From assembly GCA_033557685.1 (NCBI GenBank), contig JAWQRN010000074.1, positions 1 to 41,370 on the forward strand: DNA of 41,370 nt, in the 5' to 3' direction. Below the pieces are notes generated by a model. That model made no database searches. It was not told the DNA's origin and saw only the letters and a list, made by a program, of their open reading frames with translations. The translations under genes and the position numbers were made by a program. This DNA is from Sperchopsis tessellata (taxonomy: Eukaryota; Arthropoda; Insecta; Coleoptera; Hydrophilidae). Below, piece by piece: positions 25,401-33,305 of the stretch. Each line of letters opens with the position of its first letter. Position 1 is the first letter of the stretch.

Positions 25401-27751
25401 TACTGCTGGGGTCCCTCAGGGATCTATACTGGGCCCTTTATTATTCTTCATTTTCGTGAATGACATTACTGATTTCATTCAAGTTGTATGCTTCCATAGG
25501 AGACTCTACAGATTATCTCAACCTGCAAGGTGATTTGGTCTCTTTTATGCATTGGTGTGATGTCAACCGCTTGTTACTTTTTGGTAAGAAATGTAAAGTT
25601 ATGAGTTTCATTCGTTAACGTAATGCCATTAAATTTCATTATAATGTCAATGGCACATTCTTGGATGGTTGATTCTATGAGGGATCTTGGTATTATTTTT
25701 GATAGAGGTCTTACTTTCTATCCTAACATTATTGAGATATCGTCAGCTTGAACTCATTTGCTGGTCTTTGTTATAAGGACTGCTCATGAGTTTGATGACC
25801 CTCTATCGTTAAACGTACAGTTTTACGCCTTTCTTCGTTCTAAACTGGAGTATTATTCTGTTATTTGATCTCCTCTCATGCAACAATACATAAATCTCAT
25901 TGAGTCTGTTAAGAGATGATTTTTGAATTATTTGTATTTTAAGCAATTTGGGTTGTACCCTCCTCAAAGGTTTCCACAAAATATTCTGCTGGAATCATCA
26001 TCTATGTACTCTCTCTCTGCTCGTCGTAGTACTGCTGAAGTGACATTTCTCTTCAAGGTTGTGAACTATCTTATTGATGATTCTGAATTATAATCATTGG
26101 TTTGTTTTCTTGTTCCTAGCTTGGCAACAAGAACTTATAGGACATTCTTCCTTGGTCGGGCAAGATCAAATCTTTTAATGGGATCTCCCCTGTTTCGAAT
26201 GTGTAATAGATTTCACGTGGTGCCGGATCGGGTTGATATTTTTTCAACCAGTTTCTTAAAGGTTTTTAAATGAAATAATGAATTATATTTAGATTTTTTT
26301 TGTTAATTTGTGTATATTATTAACTTTCTGTATTATTTATTAAACAATATCTTGTTGTTGTTTCCTACTTTTTAATTGTAAAATGTTGAGTAGTATAAAT
26401 AAATAGTAATGAAATTCCTACAAATAAATAGATTTCAAACAAAAAATAAAGTTAAATGGAAAATAGAGCAAATATTATCTCTCAATTCTGATGTAATGTT
26501 CAAATGTAAGGCATATAAGAACGTAAACTTTACATTAATGTAAATTTGATGATAGTTGTATATCTTGCTGTTCTGATCACTAGTTATAGATTTAAAATCA
26601 TTACAAGTACCTGCAACATGTGGTCCCTGTAAATGCTACATTTTTTTTACACCTATAAATGTCAACAAATGTTGATTTATGAATATTTAAAAAAAATCCC
26701 AAAAACACTTTAAGTGATCATGCAGAAACTTTAAAAACTATTTTAATAATATGTTCACACCAAGTGAATTTTTACACTGATATCCTTTCTTAAATGTCAT
26801 ACACGTACAAAATAAAACATAACTTTTTTTAATTTTTAACATTGAACTTTAATTTGTAAAATCAGTAACATATCCAGTTTGGAGCAAATATATTTGTTTA
26901 GATCCAGTGATATGCTTCGATTATTGTTTTATCCAAAATAGATGCATTCTTTGCAAATTCTTGTTACTGAATTTTTTGTTGTGACCAATCTTGTACAATA
27001 CTACTTTTTCTTCGGCCGTTGGAACCCAATATTTCATATCACATCACATATCATTATATAATAACACCCTCTTTTAACAAGAACACTCAAAAGTTTTTAA
27101 TCAATGGCTCGTTTAGCATGTGCCTAGTATATAACTCTCTTAAAATTTGAACCAAAATCCTCCCTAAATCCTTTTTAAATTGTTTCTAACTCATTCGTTA
27201 CTAAGACTCTTGATTCAAATAACTTTAGTCCATTATTATGAATAGATGTAAATTGCGATGTCTGTTTAACAGTCATTCCCACTATTAACATGCAAAATCC
27301 TTGCCCCATCAATTTGTTGGACAGCAATAAACACAATGAATAAGAGTCGTTTTCGTTGTTATAATCAATAATATAAATGATTGAATGTCATCTTCATCTT
27401 TTGATGAAATGGCACTATTTAACTTGCACAAGTCCTATGAGTAGTTACTTTTTAGAACGACCTCAATACTACTATAAATTTTTGTTTAATAATTAGGAAT
27501 ATTTCTTATATTTGGTATGGACCTAGACTTATATATTAATCGATTATATTTGTCATGCTATTGAAAGAGGCCCGGTTTCACTTTTTCAAAACTCCAGGCA
27601 CTCTTCGGCTAACTCTAATTATAAACTTATCTTGCAAAATAAAGATCGTCCAGAACCAAGAAGTTATACAGTTTTATTAACGTTGGAAAAAAAATCTTTA
27701 TTTGTTTACAGTTATTAAATATATACATTGAATTCAGTTTTTGGTGACAAG

Positions 27752-27808
<57 letters not shown>

Positions 27809-28041
27809 TAAAAATAACCACTGTATTTTGTAATTTTGCAGGCTTGACATATTCAACTTTATCGCTACTCTCAACAGTGGTGTTTTTTGTATTAGCCACG
27901 CATCTGAATGGCTGGAAGTTAGACAAAAAATTAGGTATTATCCTGATGATATGGTACTTGATCTTCATTACCTTCGCCAGCATGTACGAGCTGAATGTAT
28001 TTGGTGACCTAAACCCCCCTGAATGTAATAGCGAATATTAA
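10252..28041 (+). CDS. NCKX (SLC24A): K+-dependent Na+/Ca2+ exchanger (NCKX), C-terminal 386 residues in seven exons
   Basis: Exons at 10252-10429, 10487-10707, 15812-15955, 18637-18819, 18882-18984, 24592-24722 and 27842-28041 total 1160 nt; adding one base from a missing upstream exon gives 386 codons plus TAA. Every junction is GT-AG and phases agree (1-2, 2-1, 1-1, 1-1, 1-2, 2-1, 1-end). Family marks: GSAVFNI of alpha-1 (residues 7-13), the WMITIIG helix, and alpha-2 with GIPDTVMGLTF, VSVPD, GDMAVSN and GSNVFDIL (about 247-295). Known for the family: a plasma-membrane or organelle antiporter using the inward Na+ gradient and outward K+ gradient to expel Ca2+. The alpha-2 acidic residues Asp266 and Asp293 are 27 apart, the spacing I recall for Asp548 and Asp575 of vertebrate NCKX2. 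The first alpha-1 half is absent, so the product is partial. SLC24A3/4/5 subtype is not resolved. Confidence 0.95.
10430..10486 (+). other. 57-bp NCKX intron
   Basis: GTAAGT donor to a T-rich acceptor (T9 then CAG). A minimal insect intron, in contrast to the multi-kilobase, repeat-filled introns of the same gene. Confidence 0.9.
10487..10707 (+). CDS. NCKX exon: helix and start of cytosolic loop
   Basis: This exon follows a 57-bp intron whose acceptor has a T9 tract plus CAG. It completes the split Trp codon, encodes the helix LFMLFMYVVYCIVLHF (about 64-79), and then a charged hydrophilic stretch beginning the large cytosolic loop (PCKKPPPEEE, then EEDRKH). It ends at a GTATGA donor. Loop sequence is poorly conserved in the family, so the helix and the phase fit carry the assignment. 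Confidence 0.92.
10708..11723 (+). other. NCKX intron, no internal feature seen
   Basis: AT-rich intronic DNA between exon 2 and the mariner insertion. No open frame or repeat family recognised. Confidence 0.4.
11726..11753 (+). repeat. Left terminal inverted repeat of mariner
   Basis: Pairs with 12965-12992. The outer 17 bases are identical, and differences appear further in (ATGTT against GTGCT). Confidence 0.85.
12965..12992 (-). repeat. Right terminal inverted repeat of mariner
   Basis: Reverse complement of the left terminus; followed directly by the TA target duplication. Confidence 0.85.
13293..14862 (-). mobile_element. 5'-truncated LINE (endonuclease-RT type) in NCKX intron, antisense
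   Basis: The minus strand reads EIQAALREMKN (about 14720), GKIPSSWKNA, then from 14553 LVILIHKKGDRTEIENYRPI, LSHLYKLFTKVIIKRLTNKL and NEQAGFRKGFRTIDYL (RT palm), GLQNARVDSRYIELIRNIYS (14261 on) and, close to the end, GRPLKRWVDDIKEKAG and GEAYVQQWIKG. A poly(A) tail follows (T9 on plus at 13293-13301). Many stops. A tentative target-site duplication is 13279-13292 against 14863-14876, 11 of 14 bases matching and ending TTGAGA, which would set both borders. Confidence 0.85.
14877..15811 (+). other. NCKX intron remainder, nothing recognised
   Basis: Intronic AT-rich DNA between the LINE and the loop exon. No feature seen beyond scattered short open frames. Confidence 0.35.
15812..15955 (+). CDS. 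NCKX exon: cytosolic loop segment, symmetric, possibly a cassette
   Basis: The acceptor is TTTTTGTAG. The 144-nt exon is open in the one frame that matches both neighbours and encodes 47 full codons rich in Pro, Gln, Ala and Asn. It lies between introns of 5.1 and 2.7 kb. The donor GTACCC departs from consensus at positions +4 to +6. There is no family motif, as expected for the loop, so support is frame, splice sites and position. It is phase 1-1 and divisible by three, so skipping it would keep the frame. Confidence 0.8.
16590..16830 (+). mobile_element. LINE scrap (RT C-terminal region)
   Basis: The plus strand reads WKEQMDNIAARA, then KNIWACWHIVWTTWGLES, and in a shifted frame an ITIILPMLTFAA stretch. 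This resembles the region after the RT catalytic core of Jockey/R1-like LINEs (form: LTWxEHI...KAxxAFWACRRxxGKTWGLKPK...WLYTAIVRPIxTY). Only about 80 codons survive. Confidence 0.6.
17150..17880 (-). mobile_element. hAT transposase relic in NCKX intron
   Basis: The minus strand, with frame changes, reads FVDINTHFNKVNTKLQKENK near 17716-17650, then LKLFQNQLNNNNFINFPTFR, KLHNEFVQRFADFGNKATYF near 17480 and, near 17270, STYKCEQFFSKMTF-like sequence. This order matches the C-terminal half of hAT transposases of the ZBED5/GTF2IRD2/SCAND3 type, where the STYxCEQxFS block is the dimerisation region. The N-terminal zinc finger and catalytic first half were not found. Dead. Confidence 0.7.
17881..18636 (+). 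other. NCKX intron remainder
   Basis: No firm feature. A short plus-strand stretch near 18190-18225 (LGHNLLLKYPKMQY) resembles the C-terminal TGH...LxKM box of R1/Jockey LINEs and could belong with the scrap at 16590, but it is too short to call. Confidence 0.3.
18637..18819 (+). CDS. NCKX exon: end of loop and helix before alpha-2
   Basis: The acceptor is TTTTTTTAG at 18636 and the donor GTAATG at 18820. It encodes an amphipathic stretch ending the loop (FSWAVVYPIHYMC, then TIPDCKSEQYKNW), followed by a long hydrophobic helix ending YFMVWMITII (about 214-242). The TIPDC motif followed by an aromatic-rich helix is typical of SLC24 proteins just before alpha-2. The exon is phase 1-1, 183 nt. 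Confidence 0.94.
18820..18881 (+). other. 62-bp NCKX intron
   Basis: GTAATG donor and TTTTATTTCAG acceptor. It separates the pre-alpha-2 helix exon from the first alpha-2 exon. Confidence 0.9.
18882..18984 (+). CDS. NCKX exon: first half of alpha-2 repeat
   Basis: A 62-bp intron precedes it. The exon encodes STLGIPDTVMGLTF, AAGVSVPD and ALSSIAVIKE, the first half of alpha-2 with the ion-coordinating Asp266. The family usually has Thr in the GTS position just before VPD or IPD; this copy has Val262. The donor is GTCAGT, and the following 5.6-kb intron splits alpha-2 between KE-G and YGDMAVSN. Confidence 0.95.
19220..19467 (-). mobile_element. Tigger/pogo transposase, C-terminal part
   Basis: The minus strand reads GIVKGIIRKHPELKSTEFM, then YFKNLQRKHREQTSMDGFFR and RKRQQSETPD, the C-terminal tail usual in Tigger/jerky-type proteins (TSMDxFFxRK). 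It continues in frame with the piece at 21108-21250 once the intervening Jockey is removed; one in-frame stop lies just past the junction. Confidence 0.75.
19468..19480 (+). repeat. Target-site duplication of Jockey, left copy
   Basis: Twelve of 13 bases match 21095-21107. The right copy joins the element's 5' end; the left follows the poly(A) tail. Confidence 0.85.
19481..21093 (-). mobile_element. Jockey LINE inserted into the Tigger element
   Basis: The minus strand encodes, with several frameshifts, KCEAFADYFKDTF (near 20990), IGLKKAPGHDQIPNIIPKNV, GYFPDTWKHAHILMFPKSKK, FGFRAKHSTNHKLLRITGEI, LSKAFDSLWIDGLVYK, QGSILGPILF, YADDTAILTKKR (near 20230), GVKYLGGHLDKRLTWRIHIQ and SIITPVMTYVCTIWG, followed by a 3' UTR of about 300 bp and a poly(A) tail (T run on plus at 19479-19488). 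A 13-bp target-site duplication flanks it: GGTTTCACTTCTT at 19468-19480 and GGTTTAACTTCTT at 21095-21107. ORF1 and the endonuclease are missing, so it is 5'-truncated. Confidence 0.92.
21095..21107 (+). repeat. Target-site duplication of Jockey, right copy
   Basis: Matches 19468-19480 with one substitution (A for C). It marks the 5' border of the Jockey copy. Confidence 0.85.
21108..21250 (-). mobile_element. Tigger/pogo transposase, linker piece
   Basis: The minus strand reads KLTTEELQELEKIEKNS, a stop, then KEIQEDEDDNFVTSQEVKP. The LTTEELxEL block is typical of Tigger transposases after the catalytic domain. The last codons (QEVKP) fall in the Jockey target duplication and run in frame into the 19467 piece. 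Confidence 0.75.
21251..22199. mobile_element. Insertion within Tigger containing a LINE 3' fragment
   Basis: This stretch separates two Tigger parts. On the plus strand 21407-21763 reads IARRTNFAWSITGHLSNI, IPLYLKRSVFDECVLSMMTY and ETWTLKASHIQKLQTT, then a degraded MGKSSWKVSRSLM stretch equal to the KWQWAGH...DGRWS region, so it is the C-terminal part of an endonuclease-RT type LINE. The rest (21770-22199) is AT-rich and unassigned. Confidence 0.7.
22200..22870 (-). mobile_element. Tigger/pogo transposase, catalytic part
   Basis: The minus strand reads SSNKVFKADQTGLF (near 22770), KMPRRTYITKEEAFLSGHKP, NRLTLLLGANTSGDFKLNPL, LVYHSENPRIFKLR, then NAWVTRILFNEWG and FRPSAKTYLENTN. This is the DDE superfamily core of jerky/Tigger-type proteins. 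Downstream LGLEVDAEDVQDL precedes the linker piece at 21250. The segment that should carry the MDNAPAH catalytic Asp is missing or scrambled, with stops. Dead. Confidence 0.8.
22999..23033. repeat. Small inverted repeat, possible Tigger terminus
   Basis: TATAGTGGA, spacer, then TCCACTATA form an imperfect-spaced hairpin with CGTAATGCGAGAATCC between. Its reverse complement starts like pogo-type ends (AGTGGATTCTCGC). A similar TCGTAATGTGAACCCA occurs near 19160, but in the same orientation, so the pairing of ends is unresolved. Confidence 0.35.
23160..23900 (-). other. Unrecognised coding-like stretch
   Basis: The minus frame 23469-23239 is open for 76 codons (with GGPAVHCYSVHKFKDVCSHL and ICHEFVGITKYLSNNYPEGN) and continues after a stop as ALSKIRTSIRRQNFLNKMG. 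Upstream, 23760-23620 in other frames reads NLAQNAISNLEIIRKTFEKN. The residue mix looks protein-like rather than AT-noise. It may be a decayed transposase, but no family motif was identified. Confidence 0.35.
23937..24293 (+). repeat. Possible solo LTR
   Basis: The stretch runs from TGTAGCTGCC to a GTAACA end, 357 bp, flanked by TTAAG and TTGAG (four of five bases alike). It contains an AATAAA (24189-24194) and a GTGAACCCG motif near its end, as many insect LTRs do. No retroviral-type coding is nearby. Tentative. Confidence 0.3.
24592..24722 (+). CDS. NCKX exon: second half of alpha-2 repeat
   Basis: The acceptor is TTTTTTTGTCATAG and the donor GTACGT. It encodes YGDMAVSNAVGSNVFDIL, then a LGLPWFIQTAII helix and a short loop. 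Asp293 in the FDIL segment sits where NCKX2 has the residue required for K+ dependence (recalled from NCKX2 mutagenesis), so this protein is expected to keep K+ dependence. Confidence 0.96.
24855..26405 (+). mobile_element. Jockey-like LINE fragment in NCKX intron
   Basis: The plus strand, with frame changes, reads KVSSGPDLIPGFLLRDCHAV, NYRPITILFNLAKVFE (25050 on), QHGFMHKKSTLTN, a decayed DVIFNGCQGFDRM block, KLNSFGFSTSKVSFFSSYLS, TAGVPQGSILGPLLFFIFVNDI (about 25400-25465, split here by a shift-free frame), DLVSFMHWCDVNRLLL, and at the end PLFRMCNRFHVVPDRVDIF, the usual close of this LINE type. More than ten stops. The 3' end is near the TATAAATAAATA at 26394. Same strand as NCKX. Confidence 0.85.
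26406..27752 (+). other. NCKX intron, nothing recognised
   Basis: AT-rich intronic DNA with no feature identified between the LINE and the (TA)n tract. Confidence 0.4.
27753..27804. repeat. (TA)n microsatellite, about 26 units
   Basis: An uninterrupted TA run ending about 37 bp before the acceptor AG of the last NCKX exon. It covers the zone where a branch point and pyrimidine tract would usually lie. Confidence 0.97.
27842..28041 (+). CDS. NCKX terminal exon: last two helices and stop
   Basis: The acceptor TTTTGCAG is only about 37 bp downstream of a long (TA)n tract. The exon encodes two helices (YSTLSLLSTVVFFVLATHL and LGIILMIWYLIFITFASMY, about 324-372) around the conserved NGWKLDKKLG loop, then a short tail ending CNSEY and a TAA stop at 28039-28041. 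The C-terminus matches the usual end of NCKX proteins in length and layout. Confidence 0.96.
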
Positions 28042-31000
28042 ATATTTGTATATGTGCAACGATTTTTAACTAGTAACTGTTATAGAGTGTACATCATGTT
28101 GTTTGTATTATACATGATAACAAGAGTAATTACTTTAATGCGTGCTTAACCTACTCTTATTATCACATTTAAGATTGAAACAAATGCTTGCGAGAGAACT
28201 GAAATGAAGTAGCTACAAGAAAATTATAACATCTTTAATTTCAGTGCTCCTACTCATCAATTCAATATTTCTTTGGAGTGCAGTACATTTAATTTGATAT
28301 TATTTATATTTACCGTAATATCAAAATATATATTACCAAAGATTGTTAATAAGTGTTGCTGTTCAAAGTATTTGAAATATATTATTTTAAAAAAAATTGT
28401 AATAGGTACCAACTGTTTTGCTGATATCAGATGAAAATAAACAAAATAATTTACACCATTCATTTGAATTTTAAATATGCAATTTTCTGATATAACATGT
28501 CGCCCATTATCAATTGAATTATTTTACCTATTTCGTAAGATAAACAGAGTTTTTTTATTAGTGAAAACCATAGTTTTATATTTTAAACAGTTTTCAAAAT
28601 ATTACCTAAAATTAATATTTGAGAGGTTTACCTGTAACAGACATTACAACTTGTTTTCTTTTCTTTCTTTCTCTTTTTGCCTTTTCACACACTACATAAT
28701 TAATGGACCTATTACAATGTTTCGCAAAATTTTTGTTCCATATATCTATTTAGAAATTTTATATTTGCGCACTAAAATTTTCATGTTAAAGCAACTAGCA
28801 CAAATGCTTGTTTTTTTTTTGCGTACCATTCTAACCATTGCTTTTAAGCAGCATTTTTTATAGCATACTCACTGAATATATAGACATAAAAAAAATTACA
28901 ATGAGCACGTGATTTAGAAACTTTGTGCTACTATTGATAACAAAATATTAGTTCCAAGAATACAAGGATGTAATGAAATGTTTAAGTATATAAACTCGTT
29001 TATTGAAAATGTAATTTTTATTATTTTAATTTGCATTACTTCAAGTAAGTAATTGATGTTTACATTCAAACTTGCTATAAGATTTAAATAGAAGTTTGAA
29101 ATAGGAAACCTCGTACTTATTCCCAATAATTCTTAAGTTCCATTTGCGCGAATACCATGTACGCGAAGTTTTTGGAGAACAGAAGCCTTGCGAACTGTAT
29201 GTTAATTATATTTTTCAAAACAAAGTATAACATATTTTATATGCTTCACACAACAACTCATCATAAGTGTAAGTAAATAACTCAATGAATAAAAAAAGAT
29301 AATATGCAATTGATGTACTATTATTATTTAATTATTCAATAAAATAATAGCTATACTTATGGTTTTACATATAGCATAAAAAAGGTAGGTAGGAGTCCCG
29401 CACTTTCATTATTAATAAATTGTAGTATTCTGGATATATAGATTTCACACAACTACTGAGCATCTGTATAATTTAAAGAATTCACAAGAAAGGAGCAATT
29501 CAATTCCAGTCCAGAATTTCAGAAATAAAATGGCCGAAAAATACTACAAAAGGGAAAAAATCTTCTGAAAAATTACATTGTTAAACTTACTTCATTAGAG
29601 AAAAACTATAATCATGTGTGCAAAATCCAATGATTAGATGTACAAATACTTTAATTCCAATCAAGCGGAAATTCTTAAAACTGACTTGCATTGAAGACAA
29701 AGAAAACAACCAAAAGATGTCAGTAAAAAAATTGTTTGCAAACAAAAACAATAATATTACCGGTGTTTGAGAAGAATAAAATAGGATCATATAAAATTAA
29801 AATTGAAAATGGGCACGTATACAGAAGAAATTCGTAGTTTCTAAAGAAAAATTAAAAAAGTGGTAGTAAATCAGAAAATAGATCTTGAGATTTTTACTGT
29901 TGTCTATCTTATATAGAAACACATTACAGATCTAATTTTCAACACAAATCAGTATTTTAGTACAACTAATGGATGTTTAAAAGATTTTCCGATTTTGATA
30001 ATTTACATACAAAATAAACCATAGCGCCTTTTAATTTATTGTTGAAGAAAATAAATTCCGCTTAAAATTATACATCTTTTAAAAATTTAGATTATTAGAA
30101 TTTTGTGATTAATGTTTATTTTTGTCTGATAATCATTTAGAAATCCTTATACTTTTAACTGATGTCAATATTTTAATTATTTATCACATGACAAAGTAGC
30201 TAGCTATTATGTTCTGTACTTCACCTGCCTCCTAGAAATTTTCCTGGTTTCAAAATGTTTGCATGTTGAATGACAAAATAATATTTCTTCTGGCAAATTT
30301 TATAAAAGAAATGATGAACCAGAAAAGTCTAATCCAATAATGTCTGTGCTTAGAGCTAAAATGAAGCCTTTGATTCAATACTGTCTATGCTTAGACTGAA
30401 AACCTCAATTTTGAGTAGGTATATATACATTATCAAAAGGTTTTTTTTTTTTTAATTTGACTGAATTTTTTCCTGAACATTACCTGAACATTGGCAAGCC
30501 TAATATTAGTATTAATTTCTTCGCTAGCTTGTCTATGCGACGCCCAAAGAAAAACTACTTAATATGGAAAAATGCGAAAAATACTGTATAGTATTTTTAT
30601 TATATACAAGGAAGCTAATGGCTAAATGTACTTATATTTGTTGTACTAATAAATGTCAATAATTCCTTCACACAATAATTGTTCAATTATTAAATAATAT
30701 GCATTATGTAACATCATCCTCTATTAGCTGTTCTAAATTTAAATGTCAATTTGCAATGGTAACCTATTGGTGTGTAATAAAACAACCAAAATGTATTAAA
30801 ACGCTCAATATATATTACAAAAAAAAGTATTTATAAGCCAAAAAATGACCTATTAAATGTTAATGTTAAAAAAAGAAAAAAATGTTAAGTACTTATATTA
30901 CAAATAGGTAGATGCTAGACGTTTAGAAATTGTTAGTAGCCGTCCCAAAAAAGACCTATAATTTTTAGATGTTATTGTTTTTAATATGAAAAAACCGAAA

Positions 31001-31182
31001 AAAATGCTTAAGATTTTGACAACTTATACGATGCTTATCAGTGTTACATCGAAATGTAAGTAAAAACCTCATGTAAAATGTTGAATGTATACCTTAGAAA
31101 TAAAAAAAAGATTTTTGTGATTATACTAAATCTTGTAATCTTAAAAGGATTGACATGTGTCAATTTTAGTGTTGTACATATA
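28042..31182 (+). other. NCKX 3' flank / probable 3' UTR, then AT-rich noncoding DNA
   Basis: There is no further coding exon after the stop. The first AATAAA hexamer is at 28436-28441, a candidate polyadenylation signal, but many A/T-rich alternatives follow, so the transcript end is not determined. Open frames here (for example 28477-28863 plus) are low-complexity Phe/Leu/Ile-rich frames of AT-rich DNA with no family resemblance. Confidence 0.45.
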
Positions 31183-31657
31183 TAGGTGATTCAAAAATGT
31201 GAGCAGATAATTTAACAAATGAAGTGAAAGTTTCTTTGAATCTTTATTTTTAAGTTAACAAAAGCTGTTTTTCTCCAGAAACTCATAACTGACCTACCAT
31301 AAAGCCTAATGAAGAGAATTTCTCAATAGAAAGAAACTCGAATAAAAAAACAGTTTTGTGAAGCATCTAACAAAAGAAGTTATACCTGTTTAAACTAGGC
31401 TATAATAATAAAATAAATAAGCACACATCGTGTGACAAGTGTCATTATTTTGCTGCAGATAGCCACATTTATAATTGATAGCACATAAAATATTAGAAGT
31501 TCTTAAACAATATTTTATAGGGTTTTGGCGCATTTTCTAATATGAATTTGTTTATATATTTATTGACCGATTGATTTAAGAGTTATATTTTTGTGTCCCA
31601 TTTAACTCCATAAGTAAGCACTATAATTATCTGCTTGTATTTTAGAATCACCCTGTA
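31183..31657. mobile_element. MITE with mariner-like ends
   Basis: The left end GGTGATTCAAAAATGTGAGC then AGATAATT, and the right end (reverse complement) CAGGGTGATTCTAAAATACA then AGCAGATAATT, form terminal inverted repeats of about 30 bp with TATA flanks, consistent with TA duplication. About 475 bp, no transposase. The outermost CAGGGTGA resembles the end of the element at 1-1813, suggesting mobilisation by a related mariner/Tc1 transposase. Confidence 0.75.
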
Positions 31658-31660
31658 TAT

Positions 31661-32454
31661 TAATATTTTATATTATTTAAATTTAATCATTTTGTATACT
31701 GAATTGTTTTATTGAAACTTCCTACTATTTAATTTAATTTTTTATACAAATATAATGTTTATAATTACATTTTATAGTATTATTTTAGTATAGGAGGTAT
31801 TTTATTGCTTTTTATTTAATGCACATAACAACAAATTACTAAAATTAATAATATTACACTAAAATATAAAATTCGTTTCTTCATGGAAAGAATACAAATT
31901 AATTATAATCTATTGTCTTTCCATAATTAATATTAACTTTAAGTAACCGATTTCAACCATACAATGGTAATCGTTAGACTCAAAACAAATATTATTGCAG
32001 TCTATTTAATAATTTTAAAATTAATCACCAAATAATGTGAGTCTGTCATGGAAGTTAACATCACACTAAACTTAAGTACGAAGTTTTGGTACAAGCATTT
32101 TATAAAAAGGATTGGGAGAGATAGATATGGATTCATTGAAATAAATTTAAGAATGTAGAAATATACAAAAATATCTTTATTTGAATGTACTAGAAGACAG
32201 TTGCAACGAACCATGATAAAATATATTTATATATTTATTTTCAGATTTATTATTCCATCTTCCATATGAATGGTGAACAATGTAGAGAATATTTTCTTGG
32301 AAATACATAGAGATATGTAAAAAGTGTGCACTCACTACCACTACAATATTTTAACTTTAACAAGTCAAAAAACTGAATTATTTCAAATGTAAAAACAAAT
32401 AAATATGCTAAACCCATTAAAAAATGGGGCATTCTTACAAAAACTAGGCTATTT
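31661..32454. other. AT-rich intergenic DNA
   Basis: No feature recognised; apparent minus-strand open frames here have no family resemblance. Confidence 0.4.
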
Positions 32455-32960
32455 ACTATATGACTGGGTGGAAACCGTGTAGAGGCTCTAATAAGTGGCA
32501 ATGTTTCGTCAACTGTTGCAAGGGATATTTTCAAGGCAAGTGATGTTAATTCAACGAATGAAGTCAATGCACTGATCCACACTCGACTGGATTATGCATA
32601 CATAGGCAAAGACTGGAGTGGGAGATGTGCACTATGGCAGAGCCGTTTAATTCGAGCGGTTGTTATCGAGTGCTGGAGGAGAGAAACGAATGAGGGAGCT
32701 CCTCCAAACGATGGGAAGTTGAAAACCATTGTCCCTATTAATATTGTTGGGGCGATTATAAACCTCCATGGCTTCTCTGAATTTTCTGGGAAAATAAGAA
32801 TGCTCTTGAACCAAGATTTTAGTTTCTTGGGATATAAAGGTATGGCCTGTTTTATGACGATGTTCAGCCATGGCTGATTGAGTATTATGACTAAGATGAG
32901 TACATGCTCCTTTAAAAAAGTAACAATCTTACTCTAAGTTTATCTGTTATAGACCTTACC
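32455..32960 (-). mobile_element. Penelope-like element 3' part, minus copy
   Basis: The minus strand reads GACTHLSHNTQSAMAEHRHK, TGHTFISQETKILVQEHSYF, PRKFREAMEVYNRPNNINRD and NGFQLPIVWRSSL, the C-terminal end of a Penelope-like protein after the GIY-YIG domain, then a 3' untranslated region down to about 32455. RT is absent. The 32455-32770 part is repeated in inverted orientation at 33050-33305. Confidence 0.8.
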
Positions 32961-32989
32961 ACAGGAACAAAGGACCTGATAAAAGAGAA

Positions 32990-33305
32990 ACTAAGCGTAC
33001 CATTGCTACTCGTTTAAAGAAGCACGAACGCTATACAACAAAATTAATAGGAACAATGGTTTTCAACTTCCCATTGTGAAGGATCCCCTTCGCTCCTTTT
33101 TTTCCTCCTGCACTCGAAAAACAACCATCCGAATGGAACGGTTCCACTCTGGTGCACATCCCCCACTCCAGTTCTTGCCTATATAAGCATGATACGGCCG
33201 AATCTAGATCAGCGCATTGATTTAATTCAATGTCGCTTGAATCAGGTGAAGAAATATCGGCACTTATTTATGCCTGTACACGGTTTCCCCCAGAAACAAT
33301 ATTTA
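32990..33305 (+). mobile_element. Penelope-like element 3' part, plus copy
   Basis: The plus strand reads ARTLYNKINRNNGFQLPIVK near 33024-33080 (one frame), then DPLRSFFSSCTRK and the same untranslated sequence as the minus copy, including a shared CACATCTCCCACTCCAG-like block, GATCAGCGCATTGA and CACGGTTTCC. Together the two copies face each other with their 3' ends outward. Confidence 0.75.

Noticed and set aside
27627..27983. 118-codon open frame on the minus strand with an Ile-Tyr repeat
   Set aside because: The repeat is just the (TA)n microsatellite, and the frame runs antisense through the NCKX last exon.
28477..28863. 128-codon plus-strand frame after the NCKX stop
   Set aside because: Phe/Leu/Ile-rich translation of AT-rich DNA with no splice or family support.
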